Of a stretch of DNA of 5,433 nt, positions 1 through 4,402 are shown in pieces. The notes below the pieces were generated by a model, which saw nothing but the letters and a program-made list of their open reading frames with translations, did no database searches and had not been told where the DNA came from. Both the position numbers and the translations under genes were made by a program. Source of the stretch: Patulibacter sp. (GTDB lineage: Bacteria > Actinomycetota > Thermoleophilia > Solirubrobacterales > Solirubrobacteraceae); NCBI GenBank assembly GCA_031119595.1, contig JAVHXX010000327.1, positions 1 to 5,433 of the forward strand, written 5' to 3'. Position 1 is the first letter of the stretch, and every line of letters begins with the position of its first letter.

Positions 1-210
1 ACGGAACGCCACCCACGCCCCGTCCCTCGCCAGCTCCGCCGCCTTCGGCGCGGACAGCCCGCGCCCCGCGGCGCCACCAGCGCGCCGAACGGAGCGCCGC
101 CCGCGGCCGCGTCCCTCACCCAGGTCCGCCGCCTTCGGCGCGGACGGCCCACGCCCGGCGGCGCCACGACGGCCTGAACGGCCCGCCACCGCGCCCGCGT
201 CCCCCACCCA
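1..210. repeat. Imperfect tandem repeat, ~89-bp unit, about 2.4 copies, gene-free
   Basis: Two adjacent units begin with CGTCCCTC at 21 and 110, and a third decayed start (CGTCCCCC) lies at 198, giving a period of 88-90 bp. Bases 1-20 match the end of a unit, so the array probably continues left of the window. Each full unit contains an identical 20-bp hairpin sequence (35-54 and 125-144). It can fold as a stem of 8 pairs with one bulged C and a TTC loop. The units are otherwise roughly three-quarters identical by eye. I see no credible gene here: one rightward frame is open from base 2 but has no start or stop of its own and runs on antisense through the next gene. Function is unknown; it could be a lineage-specific intergenic repeat. 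Confidence 0.7.
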
Positions 211-230
211 ACCGACCTGCCAAACCAACC

Positions 231-287
231 CCGAGCGCCCGAGCCGCCCCGCCCCGAGCCACCCCGGCCTGCCTGCCCGGCGCTCGG
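231..287 (-). terminator. Candidate stem-loop terminator after the 89-aa gene
   Basis: A perfect 9-bp inverted repeat, CCGAGCGCC at 231-239 and GGCGCTCGG at 279-287, encloses 39 bases. The stem begins three bases after the stop codon of the leftward 89-aa gene. In the leftward transcript the second arm is followed by a moderately U-containing stretch (GGTTGGTTTGG). The long loop and weak U-tract make it a non-classical terminator, but its position fits. Confidence 0.4.
238..265 (-). other. G-quadruplex motif on the leftward (minus) strand
   Basis: On the plus strand, C-runs lie at 238-240, 247-250, 252-255 and 262-265, separated by 6, 1 and 6 bases. The minus strand therefore carries four runs of at least three Gs with loops of 7 bases or fewer, which meets the usual G-quadruplex pattern. 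It sits inside the loop of the candidate terminator, so a leftward transcript would contain it as RNA. Folding is inferred only. Confidence 0.45.
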
Positions 288-289
288 CC

Positions 290-559
290 CTACCCGAGCT
301 CGGAGAACGTCCTCGCCACCGAGAGCCGCTCCAGGACCTCGGTGAGCTGCACGGACTTGTTCGCGGAGACGTGCATCGCGATCACGCGCTCCGGGGCGAC
401 GAGCAGGTGCTCGCCCGAGGCCTGTTTGAGGTCGAGGAGGGTCCCGGCCTGGCGGGCGTTCGTGAGTTGGCGGACGATGTCGCCCTCCTCCCAGGGCACG
501 ACGACCTGCGTCGCCAGTCCCTCGATCTCCATCGCCACGAGCTCTGCGTGATCCGACAT
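290..559 (-). CDS. Small protein of unknown function, 89 aa
   Basis: A complete leftward reading frame from ATG at 559 to TAG at 290-292. The start is supported by a strong Shine-Dalgarno, AGGGAGG, four bases upstream. The protein is soluble-looking and acidic to neutral, with no signal peptide, membrane segment or cysteine. The middle has alternating hydrophobic residues around a turn (LLDL at 41-44, G49, HLLV at 51-54, VIAMHV at 59-64), which suggests a small beta-rich fold. This is followed by a short amphipathic helix (about 72-82). The arrangement loosely recalls small actinobacterial DUF3107 or FlbD-like proteins, but I do not recognise a signature and assign no function. It lies 246 bp from the upstream HNH gene, so it is probably transcribed on its own, and a candidate terminator follows its stop. 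Confidence 0.8.
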   Translation of the reverse strand: MSDHAELVAMEIEGLATQVVVPWEEGDIVRQLTNARQAGTLLDLKQASGEHLLVAPERVIAMHVSANKSVQLTEVLERLSVARTFSELG

Positions 560-563
560 GGTG

Positions 564-570
564 CCTCCCT
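564..570 (-). promoter_or_regulatory. Ribosome binding site of the 89-aa gene
   Basis: AGGGAGG on the minus strand, four bases before the ATG at 559. It is the only strong Shine-Dalgarno seen in the window and fixes this start. No convincing -10/-35 pair was found upstream of it between 571 and 805. Confidence 0.75.
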
Positions 571-679
571 GCGCACGGCGCCGCGACCCGCGACCGCCAA
601 GGTTCCATGTTCGCTCGGGCCCCGCGCGGCGTGGTGCCCGGGCAGGCGGGTGTACGACCCCGGCGCCGCGGGGCTTGGC

Positions 680-807
680 GACTCGACCTCGGCGCGCCTC
701 AATTGCGCGCGGCCACGTCGATCGCGGTACGTGCCTCGGGTGAGCGCAGTGACCTCGACCTCGACGCGCCTCTGCAGCGCGGCCGCGGTGGTGACTACGC
801 GCGCCTC
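680..807. repeat. Phased short repeat, 8-mer CGCGCCTC every ~35 bp, in the gap between genes
   Basis: The 246-bp gap 560-805 has no convincing gene. It holds CGCGCCTC at 693-700 and 765-772, with a third copy at 800-807 overlapping the HNH stop codon. A one-mismatch copy (CGTGCCTC) lies at 730-737. Copy ends are 37, 35 and 35 bases apart. Two copies are longer: 680-700 and 751-772 match over about 21 bases apart from one substitution and one inserted base. The reading frame through it on the minus strand lacks its own start context and runs into the 89-aa gene out of frame, so I treat it as non-coding. The gap also has GC hairpins (658-673) and a 10-bp palindrome (635-644) without U-tracts. 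Confidence 0.5.
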
Positions 808-1501
808 AGGCTGCGGCCGGCAGCGCCTCGCCGGCGTCGGCGGGCTCGACCGCATCCCCGCGCCGCGCGACGACGCGTAGCCACGGCTCCCACAGCACGG
901 GCGTCCGCGGCGCCGCGACATGGATGAAGACATCGGGGTGCGGTGCACGGGGCGTGGTCCGCGGGTGCATCTTCGCGACGTGCGGCAGCATGTCACCCTT
1001 GCGACGGTTGCACGGGGCGCAGCACGCGACGACGTTGTCCCAGGTGGACGCGCCGCCCTTGGCCCGCGGGATCACGTGGTCGACCGTGAGATCGGACTTG
1101 CTCTCGCAGTACTGACAGGCCCAGCCGTCACGGGCGAAGATCGCGCGGCGCGTGATGCGCCGGGTGGCCGTCTGCCGGGGCACCGGCGCGTACCGGGTGA
1201 GCCGGATCACTTCGGGGCGCGGCATCGCATCGGTCGCCGAATGCAGCGACGTGCCGACCCGGTCCTCGATGAGCTCCGCGCGCTCCTTCAGGAGGAGCAC
1301 CGCGGCCCGCCGGACCGTGCACACGTTGATGGGCTCATACGTGGCGTTGAGCACCAGTACCTGACCGCCGACACCGGCGTCCGCTCCGCTACCTCGGTAC
1401 TGGGAGGTGGCGGAGCCCAGTGGGCCTGGGGGTGTGGCTGTGGCCGCTGTGACTGGCACGCCGCAAAGTGTACGGCGCCCGTCAAACGGAACCGTGACCA
1501 T
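806..1501 (-). CDS. HNH endonuclease family protein (McrA-like)
   Basis: A 231-aa leftward frame. The conserved part begins at about residue 48 (VLVLNATYEPINV), followed by a hydrophobic helix region with VRRAAVLLLKERAEL. The HNH core is C129-x2-C132, then D141-H142, N156, and C161-x2-C164 with N165. The four cysteines would hold a structural zinc; H142, N156 and N165 form the metal-binding/catalytic motif. The tail is short and ends in Ala. This is the widespread actinobacterial single-domain HNH family. Its members are presumed nucleases and the biological target is mostly unknown. No methylase or restriction partner is next to it, so a restriction role is not supported by context. The start is uncertain: ATG 1501 has no Shine-Dalgarno and the first ~45 residues are low-complexity with unusually many A/T third positions. 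GTG at 1459 (217 aa) or GTG at 1354 (182 aa, weak AGG five bases upstream) are alternatives. Confidence 0.88.
   Translation of the reverse strand: MVTVPFDGRRTLCGVPVTAATATPPGPLGSATSQYRGSGADAGVGGQVLVLNATYEPINVCTVRRAAVLLLKERAELIEDRVGTSLHSATDAMPRPEVIRLTRYAPVPRQTATRRITRRAIFARDGWACQYCESKSDLTVDHVIPRAKGGASTWDNVVACCAPCNRRKGDMLPHVAKMHPRTTPRAPHPDVFIHVAAPRTPVLWEPWLRVVARRGDAVEPADAGEALPAAA
1385..1414. other. Interrupted 10-bp inverted repeat in the HNH N-terminal region
   Basis: TCCGC (1385-1389) and ACCT (1391-1394) pair with AGGT (1405-1408) and GCGGA (1410-1414) around a 10-base loop, with one mismatch (T/G on the plus strand). It lies just upstream of the first conserved HNH residues, in the stretch with poor coding character. 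If translation really starts at 1354, this would be an operator or 5' leader hairpin; if it starts at 1459 or 1501 it is inside the gene. Confidence 0.4.
1467..1472 (-). promoter_or_regulatory. Candidate -10 element (TACACT) for the HNH gene
   Basis: On the minus strand TACACT fits the actinobacterial TANNNT -10 pattern and lies seven bases before GTG 1459, the spacing expected for a leaderless transcript starting on that GTG. There is no acceptable -35 at 16-18 bp. A TTTGACG lies at 1480-1486 but is only seven bases upstream of it, too close to act as its -35. Weak prediction. Confidence 0.25.
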
Positions 1502-1582
1502 GGCGTGATCGAAGGCCCGTTTGCTGGTGAAACAGGCGCGAGCGGCGTCAACGCGTCCGAGGCTGGCGCCGTGTCACCCGAC

Positions 1583-1597
1583 GGCGCGGACCGCGCC
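1583..1597 (-). terminator. Perfect GC hairpin downstream of pheA
   Basis: A perfect 7-bp inverted repeat (GGCGCGG and CCGCGCC around one base) lies 22 bases after the pheA stop codon, in the 117-bp gap before the HNH reading frame. A second, weaker 5-bp stem (GACGC/GCGTC, 1601-1620) overlaps the stop. There is no U-tract, so it would be a high-GC, U-less terminator or simply a transcript-end stabilising hairpin. Confidence 0.3.
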
Positions 1598-1618
1598 CGC
1601 GACGCCCCGGGCGGCGCG

Positions 1619-2554
1619 TCAGACGGGGTCGGCCGAGACCGGGTAGCTGCCCAGGATCCGCACCCCGGACGCGATCCCGGACAACCGCGTGATCGCCTCG
1701 ACCGGGTCCGGATCGGTCGCCGCGCCCTCGAGGTCGATGAAGAACCGGTAGTGCCCGAGCTGCCCGCGCAGCGGCCGCGACTCGATCTTCGTGAGGTTCA
1801 CGCTCCGGAACGCGAACTCGCTGAGGCACCGCACGAGCCACCCCGGCGAGCCGTCGCCGTCGCCCTGGAACACGACCGTGGTCTTCATCGCCCGCTCCGC
1901 GTCGCCGGCGCGCCGCTGCGGCGATGCGGCCGCCGCGACGATCGCCTCCGCCTCGGCCGCCGCCCGCTCCACCGGCGCGTCGCGGCGTTCGATGAGCACG
2001 AACCGGGTCACGTTCACCTGCTCCTGGACGTCGTCGCGGAGGATCACCGCGCCGTACAGCTCGGCCGCGCGCCGCGACCCGATCGCCGCCCACGGCTCGT
2101 CGCTGGCGACCACGAGCTCGATCGACCGGCTCGTCGACGAGACCGGCACCACGCCGGCCTTCGGCAGATGCTCGGCCACGAACCGGCTCGTCTGCGCAAG
2201 GCCCTGCGGATGCGAGTAGATCTGCTCGATGTCCGCGAGCTCGATCGCCCGGCGCGCCACGAGCAGCTGCTCGATGCGCAGGTCGAGCTCCGCGGTGATC
2301 ACGAGGTTCTCGTGCTCGACGAGCGTGTCGAGGGTGGCCCCGACGGACCCCTCGGTCGAGTTCTCGATCGGCACGACGGCGGCGTCGATGCGCTGGTCGG
2401 AGCCGTGGATGGTGCCCTCGGCGAGGCCCTGGATCAGGTTGACGATCGACTCGACCGGCACGAGCTCCTCCGCCCACGGGCCCGCGAGCCTGCCGGCCGC
2501 GACCTCGGAGAACGTTCCGGCGGGCCCGAGGAACCCGACGACGGGCCCGCTCAC
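1619..2554 (-). CDS. pheA: Prephenate dehydratase
   Basis: Converts prephenate to phenylpyruvate, water and CO2 in phenylalanine biosynthesis, in the cytoplasm. The 311-aa length suits a monofunctional enzyme: there is no fused chorismate mutase. Catalytic domain, about residues 4-190: GPAGTFSEVAA at 10-20, VPIENSTEGSV at 61-71, SHPQGLAQ at 114-121 and the essential T183-R184-F185. ACT regulatory domain, about 222-305: ESRP at 258-261 is intact. The Phe-binding GALV motif reads G238-W239-L240-V241, with Trp in place of Ala. An Ala-rich linker (about 192-222) between the domains is longer than usual. The start is GTG at 2554, overlapping the upstream DUF4446 stop by four bases (GTGA). The Shine-Dalgarno is weak, so translational coupling is likely. 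Activity would be expected to respond to phenylalanine, subject to the altered motif. Confidence 0.96.
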   Translation of the reverse strand: MSGPVVGFLGPAGTFSEVAAGRLAGPWAEELVPVESIVNLIQGLAEGTIHGSDQRIDAAVVPIENSTEGSVGATLDTLVEHENLVITAELDLRIEQLLVARRAIELADIEQIYSHPQGLAQTSRFVAEHLPKAGVVPVSSTSRSIELVVASDEPWAAIGSRRAAELYGAVILRDDVQEQVNVTRFVLIERRDAPVERAAAEAEAIVAAAASPQRRAGDAERAMKTTVVFQGDGDGSPGWLVRCLSEFAFRSVNLTKIESRPLRGQLGHYRFFIDLEGAATDPDPVEAITRLSGIASGVRILGSYPVSADPV

Positions 2555-3048
2555 GCGCCCATCGCGACGCGCAGCGCCTCGGCCTCTTCGGGCGACAACT
2601 CCAGCTCGCCGACGCCCTCGCGCACGCCCTTGGCGTACATCCGGGCCTGGTCGCGGTGGTGGATCGACGACAGCACGACGCCCGTCTTGCGGGAGTCGAG
2701 GAGGGCGATCGAGGTCGACTGGCGCCCGGACATCTCGTTGTAGGCGTCGTACCGGACGAGCCCCGAGTGACTGATGGCGCCGTCGGCGCGCTTCTCGACC
2801 ACCGCGAGCCGCTGCTGGGTCTGGTCGGTGGTGGCCTTCAGGTAGGCGGCCATCTTCTGCACCTGCTCGGTGAGCTGGTGGGCGTGGAGGATGAGGTCCG
2901 TGTCGCCGTGATCACCGAGGATCACGCGCTGCGCCCGCTGGATCCGGCCGATCCGCCGCTGCAGCGCCGTGGCCCATCCGACCGCGACCACACCGAACAG
3001 CAGCCCGGCTGCCCCGACTCCGAGGGCGATCTGGTCGACCTGCTCCAT
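2551..3048 (-). CDS. DUF4446 family membrane-anchored protein
   Basis: A 165-aa protein, normal length for DUF4446. An N-terminal membrane helix (about residues 7-28, rich in Gly/Ala/Val/Leu) is followed by a basic stretch (RRIGRIQRAQRVILG, 31-45). A predicted coiled coil comes next (about 52-88, with many Gln and Lys). The family signature follows: GLVRYDAYNEMSGRQS at 96-111, SIALLDSRKTGVVLSS at 113-128 and HRDQARMYAKGVREG at 131-145. The tail LSPEEAEAL (151-159) is also typical. The family has no established function; most of the protein is predicted to lie on the cytoplasmic side. The start is ATG 3048, 50 bases after the stop of the CARDB-like gene, with only a weak GGTAG upstream. Its stop overlaps the pheA start, which suggests co-expression with phenylalanine synthesis without showing a functional link. 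Confidence 0.9.
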   Translation of the reverse strand: MEQVDQIALGVGAAGLLFGVVAVGWATALQRRIGRIQRAQRVILGDHGDTDLILHAHQLTEQVQKMAAYLKATTDQTQQRLAVVEKRADGAISHSGLVRYDAYNEMSGRQSTSIALLDSRKTGVVLSSIHHRDQARMYAKGVREGVGELELSPEEAEALRVAMGA

Positions 3049-3098
3049 GCGCTAGAACGCTACCGGCTGAGGCCCGGAGGCGATGACCGGCACCCGGC

Positions 3099-4217
3099 TC
3101 AGCTGCCGAAGATGACGCTGTAGGTCGCCTTGTTGTTGTCGAGCGTCTTCTCGCACTGGACCTTCTTGATCTCGACGGAGATCGTGTACGAGTTGCTGAT
3201 CGCCTTCGTGAGGTTCACGACGACCGGCGTGGTCTTGCCCTGCGGCGACACCGCGAGCTTCTTCGTGGTCGAGAAGCCCGATCCGCCGCCCTGCGGCTTG
3301 CCGGACACGATGATCGAGACGTTCGACTCGTCGGCGTCGCCCTGGTTCGCGACGTTGACGGTGAAGCTCGTGCCGCTGGCCGCCGGGACCTGGTTGATCA
3401 CGCCGGTGCCGGAGTTGAGGGTCTTGCCGTTCGCGAGGACGCTCGCGATGGCGTGGCCGTGGGCGACGTCGGCGGTGCAGGTGATGGTCGGATCGGCCGC
3501 CGCGGTGTCCGGGGTCTGACCGCCGATGCGGTTGCTCACCGTGGCGGTGTTGAGCCAGGTCGCGTCTTTGAGGACCACGCTCGAGCTGATCGAGTCCGTG
3601 GAGAGGTTGAGGTCCTGGAACTTCTCCTTGATGAACGGCGTCACGCGGAGCTGCCAGAGGACGTCCGAGGCGAGCAGCGCCTCCATCTGGCCCGCGATCG
3701 ACTGCGTGGCCGTCTCCGAGGCGGACTCGCTGTTGCCCTTGGCCTTGCCGAGCAGTTCGCTGATCCGTTTGAGCGCGGTGGCCCGCAGGCTCAGCGAGGT
3801 GGCGAGGTTCTGGGTGGCACCCTCGAGGCCGCCGGGCGTCTTGAGCTTGCGCGCTTCCTCGGTGAGCTTCGCGGAGTCGCTCGCGAGGTCGCTGATCGAC
3901 TGGCTCTGGGCGATCGGATCCTGCGAGGTCTTCGTGAGGACCTCGAGCGCCTGAGACACGTTCGACACGGAACGGGTGCCGAGATCGTTGACCGTCTGGT
4001 CGTAGTTCTTCGCCGCGTTGAGGTGCGCGGAACTCACGCAGCTGTGCAGCCCGAAGGCGATGAACGCGAGCAGCACGACGAGCCCACCGCCGGCCGTGAG
4101 CTGCCGCCGGAGGATGTCCTGGCGGTCCGTGCCGGGGCGGCGCGGCGGACGTGGCGGGGGCGGCGGCCCGGAGGAGCGCCGTTGCTGCGTTGGCGGGTCG
4201 TCGTCGAAAAAGGCCAC
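3099..4217 (-). CDS. Single-pass membrane protein with CARDB-like C-terminal domain
   Basis: Start taken as GTG 4217, giving 372 aa. The frame stays open upstream to 4535, but that part overlaps the divergent kinase and reads as low-quality Pro/Arg sequence. TTG 4247 is a less likely alternative; no Shine-Dalgarno is seen for either. Order of parts: acidic DDD at 5-7; Pro/Arg-rich cytoplasmic tail (about 8-38) with a PPPPP run at 18-22; one membrane helix (about 43-59). Then a Ser/Thr/Ala-rich, mostly helical region (about 62-200), and a beta-sandwich domain (about 275-372). The last has the CARDB/Ig-like pattern: FTVNVANQGDADESNVSIIV, a G-rich turn, PQGKTTPVVVNL, and DNNKATYSVIFG at the end. 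C247 and C355 could form a disulfide outside the cell. LHSC at 57-60 resembles a lipobox, but the long charged tail before it argues against a lipoprotein. Function unknown; an extracytoplasmic binding or adhesion role is inference. Confidence 0.82.
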   Translation of the reverse strand: MAFFDDDPPTQQRRSSGPPPPPRPPRRPGTDRQDILRRQLTAGGGLVVLLAFIAFGLHSCVSSAHLNAAKNYDQTVNDLGTRSVSNVSQALEVLTKTSQDPIAQSQSISDLASDSAKLTEEARKLKTPGGLEGATQNLATSLSLRATALKRISELLGKAKGNSESASETATQSIAGQMEALLASDVLWQLRVTPFIKEKFQDLNLSTDSISSSVVLKDATWLNTATVSNRIGGQTPDTAAADPTITCTADVAHGHAIASVLANGKTLNSGTGVINQVPAASGTSFTVNVANQGDADESNVSIIVSGKPQGGGSGFSTTKKLAVSPQGKTTPVVVNLTKAISNSYTISVEIKKVQCEKTLDNNKATYSVIFGS

Positions 4218-4402
4218 GAAAAAGCGGGTCTGGTGGGCGGGGCCCAAGGGCGGAGTATGAAGGTCCGGCCCCCGGAAGGCGCAAGAGGGGGTTCCTCGCG
4301 CGTGGCGAACCTCCTGCACAGCACCGCGCGCGTACGGGTCCGGCCAGCCTCGACCGGGGCGGAAGCGGGCCTGCACCGGAACCGGCGGGCCCATCGACTC
4401 CG
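4218..4402. other. Divergent intergenic region between membrane protein and kinase genes
   Basis: About 185 bp separates the two divergent starts and must hold both promoters. A 9-bp direct repeat, GGTCCGGCC, occurs at 4262-4270 and 4337-4345. I found no good rightward -10/-35 pair for the kinase. The leftward start is flanked by T5 runs on its own strand (4207-4211 and 4219-4223), unusual in this GC-rich DNA. Confidence 0.4.
4254..4284 (-). promoter_or_regulatory. Candidate promoter of the CARDB-like membrane protein gene
   Basis: On the minus strand TTGCGC (4279-4284) and CATACT (4254-4259) are separated by 19 bases, longer than the ideal 17. Transcription would begin near 4247, leaving a leader of about 30 bases before GTG 4217. 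The match to a housekeeping consensus is only partial. Confidence 0.28.

Noticed and set aside
1..210. CRISPR array
   Set aside because: The repeat unit is about 89 bp with drifting sequence throughout and no distinct spacers; no cas gene is present.
778..787. 10-bp palindrome CGCGGCCGCG as a terminator of the HNH gene
   Set aside because: It has no loop room or U-tract, and palindromes of G and C of this length are expected often in such DNA.
2..880. A long rightward open frame from the left edge
   Set aside because: It is open only because stops are rare at this GC content. It has no start context, runs antisense through the well-supported 89-aa gene and its composition is Pro/Arg-rich noise.
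382..996. A 204-aa leftward frame overlapping the HNH and 89-aa genes
   Set aside because: It overlaps both genes in another frame. The part across the 560-805 gap looks somewhat codon-like (VEVEVTALT stretch) but has no plausible start or stop there.
806..1501. Restriction-modification or homing endonuclease system around the HNH gene
   Set aside because: There is no methyltransferase, specificity subunit, intron or intein in the window, and the protein matches the common stand-alone actinobacterial HNH family.
1546..1551. TTGACG as a -35 box upstream of the HNH gene
   Set aside because: No sequence resembling a -10 box lies 16-18 bases downstream of it.
920..2743. A 607-aa rightward open frame
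   Set aside because: It lies antisense to the HNH, pheA and DUF4446 genes; its Arg/Asp/His-rich composition is the typical reverse-strand shadow of GC-rich genes.
4033..4050. Lipobox (LHSC) in the membrane protein
   Set aside because: The hydrophobic segment is preceded by about 42 residues of charged, Pro-rich sequence and His is atypical at that position, so a membrane anchor is more likely than a lipoprotein signal.
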